The translations under genes were made by a program, and so were the position numbers. Under the pieces are notes generated by a model. That model made no database searches and had not been told where the DNA came from. It saw only the letters and a list, made by a program, of their open reading frames with translations. From contig KB906758.1 in the NCBI GenBank assembly GCA_000381605.1, forward strand, positions 372,001-436,000: DNA of 64,000 bases, given 5' to 3'. Below, one piece after another: positions 42,485-49,762 of the stretch (its first letter is position 1; every line of letters begins with the position of its first letter). The stretch is from Acidobacteriaceae bacterium KBS 89 (GTDB lineage: Bacteria > Acidobacteriota > Terriglobia > Terriglobales > Acidobacteriaceae).

Positions 42485-42859
42485 CTAGTTATGGTCGTGA
42501 TGGCCATTGTCGTGGTGACCATTGTCGTGATGCACATAGTCGTGGTGATCGCCGTGATCTTCGCGGTCCCAATGACCTTCATGGACCTGCCAGCCTTGCT
42601 GGTAGTGGTCGTAGTGCGGATGGGTCCAGTAGGCACCGGCATAGGGAGGACGTTGCCAGACGCCGGGAACCCACACATAATGGCCGCTACTCTGTCCCCA
42701 GTAGCCATTGACCCAGGCGTAGCCTTCTCCTGGCGCGACGGGTCTGACCTGATAACGCACTGGTGGAGGAGCGGAGCCGATATAAATCTGAATCTGGCTG
42801 AATGCCGGGACTGCTAAGGCCGATGTAGCAACGAGACTAAATAACCATCGTGCTTTCAA
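42485..42859 (-). CDS. YXWGXW-repeat protein with His-rich C-terminus
   Basis: 124 residues from a TTG at 42859 with GGAG six bases upstream. Signal peptide (M-)K-A-R-W-L-F-S-L-V-A-T-S-A-L-A-V-P-A-F-S-Q. The core has Y-A-W-V-N-G-Y-W-G and Y-V-W-V-P-G-V-W repeats, the pattern of the YXWGXW family of small exported proteins. The tail is very rich in His and Asp (H-H-D-N-G-H-H-D-N-G-H-H-D-H-N), suggestive of metal binding. The frame extends to 42937, but the extra residues precede the signal peptide and have no ribosome-binding site. Confidence 0.75.
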   Translation of the reverse strand: MKARWLFSLVATSALAVPAFSQIQIYIGSAPPPVRYQVRPVAPGEGYAWVNGYWGQSSGHYVWVPGVWQRPPYAGAYWTHPHYDHYQQGWQVHEGHWDREDHGDHHDYVHHDNGHHDNGHHDHN

Positions 42860-42974
42860 TTGGTTCTCCGTTCTAGCGTCTCTTGGGTTTGATGCAAACG
42901 ACGACCTGACGGGGAAAGATAAGCAAAACGAATGCAAAACAGCATTGCGGCATAATGTGTCCGGGGAGAAAACG

Positions 42975-43565
42975 ATGATCGGTGACGCGGCGCAGTACCA
43001 GGAACTTGTATCGCTCTACAGCGGTTATAGCGATGACGAATTAGTCGAGCTAGGGCGCGACATGACTGATTTGACCGAGACGGCGCAGGAAGCTTTGAAA
43101 GGTGAACTGACACGTCGGGAATTGAAGATCTCACCTCTCGCGAAACGGGAGGGGTGGGTTCTGACCGAGGAAGATCTACAAGACATGCGAGCTTATGCTG
43201 AAGTGGCGCCGGCCGAGTGCATCTTTGATTTTGAGGACGAACGGTCCGCTGCAGCGGCGTACTACGCGCTAGCCGCTCAACGAATCGACGCAATCGTCGT
43301 CTCACCAGGCGGCACGAAGGCTGACTACCATGGTCCGCGAGTTGTTGTAACTCCAAAGGACGTGGAACGAGCGACGGCTATTTTGTCGGAACCATCAACA
43401 GACAAATTAACCGCGGAGAAGGAAGAGGTGCCTGAAGAGTTCGCGCTACCGCACTGCCCATCATGCGACGGGGTAGAGACGCTGCTGGAATCGGTCGATC
43501 CTGTCAACCAATGGCGATGCGACGACTGCGGCCACACGTGGCTTGAGGAGTCCGTCTCACCATGA
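42975..43565 (+). CDS. DUF2007-like protein with C-terminal zinc ribbon
   Basis: 196 residues from the ATG at 42975 (GGGGAG upstream). Residues ~25-60 are helical (Y-S-D-D-E-L-V-E-L-G-R-D-M). Residues ~80-140 follow the DUF2007 signal-transducing pattern: I-F-D-F-E-D-E-R-S-A-A-A-A-Y-Y-A-L-A-A-Q-R-I-D-A ... R-V-V-V-T-P-K-D-V-E-R-A-T-A-I-L. The C-terminus is a zinc ribbon, C-P-S-C ... C-D-D-C-G-H-T-W. Cytoplasmic, function unknown. Confidence 0.75.
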   Translation: MIGDAAQYQELVSLYSGYSDDELVELGRDMTDLTETAQEALKGELTRRELKISPLAKREGWVLTEEDLQDMRAYAEVAPAECIFDFEDERSAAAAYYALAAQRIDAIVVSPGGTKADYHGPRVVVTPKDVERATAILSEPSTDKLTAEKEEVPEEFALPHCPSCDGVETLLESVDPVNQWRCDDCGHTWLEESVSP

Positions 43566-43592
43566 ATTTGAAAAGGACAGATGATGTAGTGC

Positions 43593-43632
43593 GAAAGAAA
43601 GACCCGCGGCCAGGCGGGTCTTTCTTTTTGGC
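43593..43632. terminator. Strong bidirectional terminator
   Basis: 13-bp stem AAAGAAAGACCCGC / GCGGGTCTTTCTTT around GGCCAG, with A- and T-runs on the two sides. Between the zinc-ribbon gene and the convergent lipoprotein gene ending at 43652. Confidence 0.9.
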
Positions 43633-43651
43633 ACTTAAGCTGCAAATTTGA

Positions 43652-45415
43652 TCAGTGCTTCTCTTTTTGTGGGTGCGGATTGCCATGTTCGGGAGCCGGC
43701 CTTGATTGCGGTGCGGAAGCTGGGTGCGACTGCGGTTGCGGTTGCGGTGCGGGTCGAGACTGAGGCTGAGGCATCGGTCGAGCCTGCGGCGGTGGGGCTG
43801 GTCGTGACTCAGGCTGGGGAGCCGGTCTGGACTGAGGCGCTGGCCTCTCCGGAGGATGAGATTGAGGCGCTGGCTGCGGCGCGGGACGATATTGTGGCTG
43901 TGGAGAATGATTCTGTGGCTGCTCCGGCCGAGACTGTGGTTGCTGTTCGGGACGGAACTGCGGCTGCTGTGGTTGAACCGGATGAGTCTCCGGCTGCACG
44001 GGCCGAACTTGTGGTTGATCAGGCCTGTTATCCGGATGTACAGGTCTGGTCTGCGGCTGCCCGGGTTGTGGCTGCCCGGGTTGCACATCGGGACGATTGT
44101 CCGGGTGGACGGGTCTCGTCTGAGGTTGGCCTGGTTGTGGCTGTCCGGCGCGACCTTCCGGTTGCACAGGCCTGATTTGTGGCTCTCCGGGGCGGACCTC
44201 AGGTTGACCGGGGCGGACCTCAGGTTGACCGGGTCTCACTTCAGATTGACCGGGTCTCACTTCAGGTTGACCGGGTCTCACTTCAGGTTGACCTGGGCGC
44301 ACCGGTTGGATCTGCGGCCTGTTGTTTGGTTCGCCAGGGCGGTTATCCGGTTGACCCGGTCGCGCGATCTCGCCGGACCTGGCGGCGGGCTGCCCTTGAT
44401 GGACTTCAGGTTGTCCTGGCCGGTTTGGCATCGCTCCAGGATTAGGCCGTGCAATTCCGGGCTGCGCAGCAATAGGTCGGGGTGCAGCGACCATGGCCGG
44501 ACGGCCCTTGTTCACATTGTAGAACTGTTGCCGGTTCTGCTCGGCTTGTCGCTGATTCTGGAGCTGGGTCGTCATGGGTGGAACTCTGGGCCCGCGCATG
44601 GCTGCGATCTCAGCCGCCTGCGGCCGCACGGCGATCCCGCCTCTGCCGCCGTTGTAGGCGACGCGTGTGTTGTTGTTCACGACGACGGTTCGGTTATAAA
44701 CGTGGGTGATGTTGACGTTGACCCGGTTGACGGCGCGGTTGTAGTAGAAGTTGTTGCCGTTCCAGTAGCCGCCGTAATAACCGACACCGGTGTAGCCGAA
44801 GCCATAGTTGATGCCGCCGTAGAAGCCGATGTGCAGTCCCCAGAAGCCGCGATGGAAGCCCCAGCGATTGTGATACCAGCCCCAATAGCCCGGGGTCCAG
44901 AGCGCGCCGTAGTAAGGTGGAGCACACCAGGCGCCGGGGATCCAGTAGTAACCGGCGGGTGCCCAGTACCAGTAGCCGGGGGTCCAGATGTAGTTGGGCG
45001 CGGGGGCGACGGGCTGTTCATAGACTGGCAGCGGCGGAGGCGGTTCGTCGGCGTATTCGACCGGCTGGCTCTGACCCTCTTCGTCGAGTTGGTCGTAGGC
45101 TTGAGCGTCCTGATAGGCCTCGTCCTGATCTGGCGGTGGGGGTGGATAGGCCTGCTGAGGGTATTGCACGGCGCTCATCTGAGGCGCGGATTGCGAGCGA
45201 ATTCCGAGGACTTGACCCTGGGCGGGCGCAGCGTTAGCGGCCGGTTGTGGCTGGTTGTTGCTTACCGGAGCCATGTTGGCATCAGCAGGATCCGGGCCCG
45301 AGTTGTCGGCAACAGCTGCGGCGTCGGGATCCTCTCTGTGGCAGCCCGCTGCTCCGACAGCCGTTACGATGGCAAGCGAAAAGCCTAAGAGAAATCTTGG
45401 TGCCAATTTGTACAT
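43652..45415 (-). CDS. YXWGXW-repeat lipoprotein with Pro/Gln-rich repetitive tail
   Basis: 587 residues. N-terminus M-Y-K-L-A-P-R-F-L-L-G-F-S-L-A-I-V-T-A-V-G-A-A-G-C-H carries a lipobox (G-A-A-G-C), so it should be lipid-anchored in the envelope. Residues ~140-180 hold the aromatic YXWGXW-type repeats (Y-I-W-T-P-G-Y-W-Y-W, W-T-P-G-Y-W-G-W). Residues ~195-240 are Gly/Tyr/Asn-rich. From ~345 the protein is a long Pro/Gln/Arg tail with about six R-P-G-Q-P-E-V heptads and longer Q-P-G-Q-P-Q-T-R-P-V-H-P-D-N-R units, probably disordered and wall-spanning. Function unknown. Confidence 0.8.
   Translation of the reverse strand: MYKLAPRFLLGFSLAIVTAVGAAGCHREDPDAAAVADNSGPDPADANMAPVSNNQPQPAANAAPAQGQVLGIRSQSAPQMSAVQYPQQAYPPPPPDQDEAYQDAQAYDQLDEEGQSQPVEYADEPPPPLPVYEQPVAPAPNYIWTPGYWYWAPAGYYWIPGAWCAPPYYGALWTPGYWGWYHNRWGFHRGFWGLHIGFYGGINYGFGYTGVGYYGGYWNGNNFYYNRAVNRVNVNITHVYNRTVVVNNNTRVAYNGGRGGIAVRPQAAEIAAMRGPRVPPMTTQLQNQRQAEQNRQQFYNVNKGRPAMVAAPRPIAAQPGIARPNPGAMPNRPGQPEVHQGQPAARSGEIARPGQPDNRPGEPNNRPQIQPVRPGQPEVRPGQPEVRPGQSEVRPGQPEVRPGQPEVRPGEPQIRPVQPEGRAGQPQPGQPQTRPVHPDNRPDVQPGQPQPGQPQTRPVHPDNRPDQPQVRPVQPETHPVQPQQPQFRPEQQPQSRPEQPQNHSPQPQYRPAPQPAPQSHPPERPAPQSRPAPQPESRPAPPPQARPMPQPQSRPAPQPQPQSHPASAPQSRPAPEHGNPHPQKEKH
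44186..44312. repeat. 21-bp coding tandem repeat (RPGQPEV heptads)
   Basis: About six copies of a 21-bp unit (GGTCTCACTTCAGGTTGACC and variants) inside the lipoprotein gene, encoding R-P-G-Q-P-E-V with minor variants. In frame, so unit loss or gain changes only tail length. Confidence 0.85.
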
Positions 45416-45861
45416 ACTGCCTGTCTCCTCTCGTACTTCCTGAACGTATTAACCCAAACTTATTGAATGAGATGCGTTTTATCGTGGAGGGGCGATTTCT
45501 ATTGGCAAATGCGCTGGTTACATTCATTGCCCGGACAGAAATGGCATCCACATGCCAAACCAGCCAGTGGAGGTACCGGCCATACATGCTTGAGCGTCAT
45601 GGCGACTTTAGAGCAGGTACGCGCGTCTTACTTTCAGGCGGTCGGACTTTCATAGGACGGCTGATCGCAGTAAAATGAGGTCGATGGCAGGCTGTCTTCC
45701 CAATACAAAGCGCTTTCGTCACGGTCGCCCGGACCGCGGGCGCTGCTAACACCATCACTCCATTGAAAAATTTTAGACTTCAGCCGATGCTTGTTTGCGG
45801 CCTGGAGTTGTGACTACGGCCTTACACCTCGCGTTGCAAGAAGCGCGCCTCGGAGAAGACA
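45416..45861. other. Intergenic region upstream of acnA
   Basis: About 445 bases between divergent genes. A + frame reaching 45678 exists, but its start lies inside the lipoprotein gene region and the encoded sequence shows no recognisable domain. Presumed to hold both promoters; no confident element identified. Confidence 0.35.
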
Positions 45862-48813
45862 ATGTCGACCCAATCGCATCCTGATTCGTTCAAGAGCTTG
45901 TCCACGCTTACCTCGGGCAAGACCACGTACAACATGTTTCGTCTTAAGGCGCTTGAAAAGGGCGGCGTTGACCTCGCGCGACTTCCCTTTTCACTGCGCG
46001 TCCTGCTGGAAAATCTGCTGCGACATGAAGACGGGCGCACCGTGACTGCTGACGACATCCAGTTTCTTGCTTGCTGGGATCCGAATGCCGAGCCTTCGCG
46101 AGAGATTGCGTACATGCCGGCTCGAGTGCTGATGCAGGACTTTACCGGGGTTCCGGCAATCGTCGATCTGGCTGCGATGCGAGATGCGATGCGAATGTTG
46201 GGAGGCGATCCGGAGAAGATCAATCCGCTGCAACCCGCGGAACTGGTGATCGACCACTCGGTGCAGGTGGATGAATTTGGAACGCAAAGGGCGTATGACC
46301 TGAATGCGGCTCTGGAGTTTCAGCGCAACCGCGAACGGTATGCGTTTTTGAAGTGGGGGCAGACCGCGTTCCATAATTTTTCGGCCGTGCCGCCGGGAAT
46401 GGGGATCTGTCATCAGGTGAATCTGGAGTATCTGGCGCGGGTCGTGTTCACCACTTCCCCCCAACGAAGTCTTGACGCTGTCGCTGCTGCCGGACACAAA
46501 GCCAGCGTGGAGCAGACTTATGCGTTTGCCTACCCCGATACCCTTGTTGGGACCGACTCGCATACGACGATGGTGAATGGGTTGGGTGTGCTGGGTTGGG
46601 GTGTGGGAGGTATTGAAGCAGAGGCCGCGATGCTGGGGCAGCCAGTGAGCATGCTGGTGCCGCAGGTGGTTGGGTTCAAGCTGACAGGCAAGCTGAAGGA
46701 AGGGACAACGGCTACCGATCTCGTGCTGACTGTGACGGAGATGCTGCGGAAGATGGGGGTCGTCGGCAAGTTTGTGGAGTTCTATGGGCCGGGAATCGCG
46801 GAGCTGCCGCTAGCCGATCGCGCGACGATTGCGAACATGGCTCCGGAGTATGGGGCGACGTGCGGGATCTTTCCGGTCGACGCGGAGACTCTGCGCTATC
46901 TGCGGCTGACGGGCAGATCGGAAGAGCATATTGCGCTGGTGGAGGCTTACTACCGCGAGCAGGGATTGTTCCATACGGCGGATGCGAAGGAGGCGGTGTA
47001 TTCGGCGACGATTGCACTGGATCTCGCGACGGTGGAGCCTAGTGTGGCAGGCCCGAAGCGCCCGCAGGACCGAGTGAAGTTGTCGCAGGCGGGGGCGAGT
47101 TTCAAAGAGCAACTCCCGACACTTCTGGGACCGAATGGAAATAAGAACGTTGTACGGCAGATGGTGCGGTGGGAGGGTGAGGGCGGAACGGCTTCGGCGT
47201 CAGGGGATGTGACGAGCAGCGTGGGTGCGATGGCTCCGGTGGTGGAGGCTCCAATAGTCCCGGTGATTACTATCCAGGATGAGACGCTGCCGCAGCTGGA
47301 GGCCCCGCACGTATCGATCCGGAGCCGATTTGGGATCGACCCGGACAAGTACCTCGACCATGGATCGATCGTGATTGCGGCGATTACCTCGTGTACGAAC
47401 ACGTCGAATCCCTATGTGATGATGGCGGCGGGGTTGCTGGCCAAGAAGGCCGTGGAGAAGGGCTTGAGCACGCCGCCTTGGGTGAAGACTTCGCTGGCGC
47501 CTGGGTCGCGCGTCGTGACGGACTACTACATGAAGTCGGGGTTGATGCCGTACCTCGATAAGCTGCGGTTTCAAGTCGTGGGATACGGATGCACAACTTG
47601 CATCGGGAACTCGGGACCGTTGCCGACGGATGTTTCGAAGTCGATTGAGGACAACGGACTGGTTGCGGTGTCGGTGCTTTCAGGGAACAGGAATTTTGAG
47701 GGCAGAATCTCGCCGGAGGTTCGGGCGAACTACCTGATGAGTCCGCCGCTGGTGGTGGCTTATGCGCTGGCAGGGCATATTGCGCACAACTTTGACACGG
47801 AGCCGCTGGGGCATGAGAAGAATGGCAACGCGGTGTTCCTGCGCGACATCTGGCCGACGCAGGCGGAGGTATCTGAGGTAGTGAACTCGTCGATCAATTC
47901 GGAGATGTTCCGGCATCAGTACAGTACGGTTTCGGATGGAGACAACAACTGGCAGAGTTTGAAGTTTCCTGACGGCGATACGTATGGGTGGGAGCCGGAC
48001 TCGACTTACATTCGCAAGGCGCCTTACTTTGACGGTATGGCGGCTAAGCCTGCTCCGGTTGAGGATATTCATGGGGCTCGGGTGTTGGCGGTGCTGGGCG
48101 ACTCGGTGACGACGGACCATATTTCGCCTGCGGGCTCGATCAAGCTGAATGGTCCGGCGGGGAAGTATCTGACTGAGCATGGAGTGAAGCCTTCGGACTT
48201 CAATAGCTATGGATCAAGGCGCGGCAATCATGAGGTGATGGTTCGTGGGACGTTTGCCAATGTGCGTCTGCGTAACAAGCTGGCTCCGGGGACCGAGGGT
48301 GGAGTGACGCGGCTGCTTCCCGACGACGTTCCGATGTCGATCTACGATGCGAGCGTTGAGTATGCGAAGCGGGGAACGCCGCTGGCGATTCTGGCGGGCA
48401 AGGAGTATGGGTCAGGATCGTCGCGCGACTGGGCGGCGAAGGGACCGCGGCTGCTTGGAATTCGATTTGTGATTGCGGAGAGCTACGAGCGTATCCACCG
48501 GTCGAACCTGGTCGGGATGGGGATTTTGCCGTTGCAATTCATGCCGGGGCAGAACGTCGAGTCGCTGCGTCTTTCGGGCGAGGAGATCTTTGCGATTGGG
48601 GAGACACCGGGTCAGTTGAAGGCGATGCTGGATAACAAATTTGCCGATGGGAAAGTGATCACCGTGTTTGCCGAGTCGGACCTAGGGAAGACCACGGAGT
48701 TTTCTGCGACGGTGCGGATCGATACGCCTCAGGAGATTCTGTACTACCAGAACGGCGGGATCCTGCAGTATGTGTTGCGGCAGCTGGCAGGGAAGGCTCC
48801 GGCTTCGGCCTAG
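45862..48813 (+). CDS. acnA: Aconitate hydratase A
   Basis: 983-residue [4Fe-4S] enzyme of the TCA cycle, citrate to isocitrate. Cluster cysteines are in T-S-C-T-N-T-S-N-P (about C512) and G-Y-G-C-T-T-C-I-G-N-S-G-P-L (about C576 and C579). Other signatures: V-G-T-D-S-H-T-T-M-V-N-G-L-G, V-L-G-D-S-V-T-T-D-H-I-S-P-A-G, and the swivel domain Y-G-S-G-S-S-R-D-W-A-A-K-G. It is ~90 residues longer than E. coli AcnA; the extra sequence is mainly an Ala/Thr/Pro-rich insert around residues 430-480 between domains. Confidence 0.96.
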   Translation: MSTQSHPDSFKSLSTLTSGKTTYNMFRLKALEKGGVDLARLPFSLRVLLENLLRHEDGRTVTADDIQFLACWDPNAEPSREIAYMPARVLMQDFTGVPAIVDLAAMRDAMRMLGGDPEKINPLQPAELVIDHSVQVDEFGTQRAYDLNAALEFQRNRERYAFLKWGQTAFHNFSAVPPGMGICHQVNLEYLARVVFTTSPQRSLDAVAAAGHKASVEQTYAFAYPDTLVGTDSHTTMVNGLGVLGWGVGGIEAEAAMLGQPVSMLVPQVVGFKLTGKLKEGTTATDLVLTVTEMLRKMGVVGKFVEFYGPGIAELPLADRATIANMAPEYGATCGIFPVDAETLRYLRLTGRSEEHIALVEAYYREQGLFHTADAKEAVYSATIALDLATVEPSVAGPKRPQDRVKLSQAGASFKEQLPTLLGPNGNKNVVRQMVRWEGEGGTASASGDVTSSVGAMAPVVEAPIVPVITIQDETLPQLEAPHVSIRSRFGIDPDKYLDHGSIVIAAITSCTNTSNPYVMMAAGLLAKKAVEKGLSTPPWVKTSLAPGSRVVTDYYMKSGLMPYLDKLRFQVVGYGCTTCIGNSGPLPTDVSKSIEDNGLVAVSVLSGNRNFEGRISPEVRANYLMSPPLVVAYALAGHIAHNFDTEPLGHEKNGNAVFLRDIWPTQAEVSEVVNSSINSEMFRHQYSTVSDGDNNWQSLKFPDGDTYGWEPDSTYIRKAPYFDGMAAKPAPVEDIHGARVLAVLGDSVTTDHISPAGSIKLNGPAGKYLTEHGVKPSDFNSYGSRRGNHEVMVRGTFANVRLRNKLAPGTEGGVTRLLPDDVPMSIYDASVEYAKRGTPLAILAGKEYGSGSSRDWAAKGPRLLGIRFVIAESYERIHRSNLVGMGILPLQFMPGQNVESLRLSGEEIFAIGETPGQLKAMLDNKFADGKVITVFAESDLGKTTEFSATVRIDTPQEILYYQNGGILQYVLRQLAGKAPASA

Positions 48814-48851
48814 TGGATGGCTCATTGGGTTACTCCTCCCTTGATTCTGAG

Positions 48852-48866
48852 GGGGGAGTACCCCCC
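48852..48866. other. GGGGG-AGTA-CCCCC hairpin
   Basis: G-run and C-run forming a 5-6 bp perfect stem with a 4-base loop, ~35 bases past the acnA stop. No T-run, so not a standard terminator. Might stabilise the 3' end or act as a protein site; not identified. Confidence 0.4.
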
Positions 48867-48974
48867 TATTGCCCGCGCGTAAGTTTCCTGCAATCAATGG
48901 TTTACAGGCTGCCGATGTCTGCAAAATATTCATAACAAACGGGTTGCGTCCAAAATCGTGCATCTAAATGAGTT

Positions 48975-49018
48975 AGCCCCGGAAGGACTCTTCGTCCCTG
49001 CGGGGCTTGCTTGTTTTT
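48975..49018 (+). terminator. Rho-independent terminator
   Basis: Stem AGCCCCG / CGGGGCT with an internal GGAAGGAC...GTCCC pairing, then TGCTTGTTTTT. Probably ends the acnA transcript. Confidence 0.75.
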
Positions 49019-49155
49019 CGATCTCTATATCAAGTATAGCGAGTTGAGTGAAACTAAAATGCCAAGTTCTGGAGATTTATATTTGGTTTGTTATGTGTGG
49101 TTTGGCTGACTTTCGGGAGGTTTGGGGGCTTGACAAGTTTTTGGAGACCTAGAAC

Positions 49156-49201
49156 TTGGCACGCAGAAATCTAAGAGATTGGCACGCAGAAATCTAAGAG
49201 A
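49156..49201. repeat. 23-bp direct tandem repeat, two copies
   Basis: TTGGCACGCAGAAATCTAAG plus AGA occurs twice back to back (49156-49178 and 49179-49201), identical. It lies just before an interspersed palindromic element. Confidence 0.85.
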
Positions 49202-49229
49202 AAGGAAGGCGCTCAAACCTTATGGAATG

Positions 49230-49262
49230 AAGTTGCCGAAACCCCGTTTTGCGGGAATCTCA
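49230..49262. repeat. Interspersed palindromic repeat, half element (copy E)
   Basis: AAGTTGCCGAAACCCCGTTTTGCGGGAA is the right arm of the element seen whole at 49657-49737. It abuts the stop of the zinc-ribbon gene. Confidence 0.7.
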
Positions 49263-49607
49263 CACTGTCGGTTCATCTACGGGGAACTTACAACTGCCGC
49301 AGAGCTTCGCTCTCGGCGTTCGCAGCGGTTTGCCGCAACGCTTGCAGGGCGGACCGTAAAGGGAGAGACGGTGGTGCCACACCGCGTTGGGATTCGTTTC
49401 TCGGTACCCTGTCATCGCTTGGTAGCGCACTAGCATTGCAGCGAAACGCTCTGGCAAAGGAACGCCCTTTAGAGGGACGCCAGTCGCAGCACGATAGTCT
49501 TTCACAGACTCCAACCCGGCGCGAAAAAGTGGCGCGATCTCGCTAAATTCCTGATCGTCAAGCATGGGCATCTCAGCTCTACAAAGCCAGCACCAGAGCA
49601 TCCGCAT
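49260..49607 (-). CDS. Zinc-ribbon hypothetical protein
   Basis: 115 residues from the ATG at 49607 (ATG at 49601 also possible). It begins M-L-W-C-W-L-C-R-A-E-M-P-M-L-D-D-Q-E-F, with a Cys pair, and ends G-P-P-C-K-R-C-G-K-P-L-R-T-P-R-A-K-L-C-G-S-C, a second zinc-binding cluster. The H-H-R-L-S-L-Y-G-P-P-C segment is shared with a widespread but uncharacterised family. The frame extends upstream through a palindromic repeat, which is not part of the gene. Flanked on both sides by copies of that repeat. Confidence 0.7.
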   Translation of the reverse strand: MRMLWCWLCRAEMPMLDDQEFSEIAPLFRAGLESVKDYRAATGVPLKGVPLPERFAAMLVRYQAMTGYRETNPNAVWHHRLSLYGPPCKRCGKPLRTPRAKLCGSCKFPVDEPTV

Positions 49608-49656
49608 GACTGATGATCGCTCCCCTGAGGGGCAGAGCGAAAGTATCAATTGATAG

Positions 49657-49737
49657 TTCCCGTAAAGTCGGGTTTTCGGCAAGTTCGAGTTGGAGGGCAG
49701 ATCGTAGTTGCCGAAAACCCCGTTTTGCGGAAGTCTC
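49657..49737. repeat. Interspersed palindromic repeat (copy A, complete)
   Basis: Left arm CCCGTAAAGTCGGGTTTTCG-GCAAGTT and right arm AGTTGCCGAAAACCCCGTTT-TGCGG are imperfect inverted copies separated by ~18 bases. Reference copy for the family in this window. Confidence 0.75.
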
Positions 49738-49762
49738 GGCGATCCGAGTAGGAGCATGCGAG

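Noticed and set aside
43856..45388. 510-codon + strand frame opposite the repeat lipoprotein
   Set aside because: Its repeated R-L-T-G-S-H-F-R-L pattern is only the antisense of the Pro/Gln repeats; the reverse strand has signal peptide, lipobox and known repeat family.
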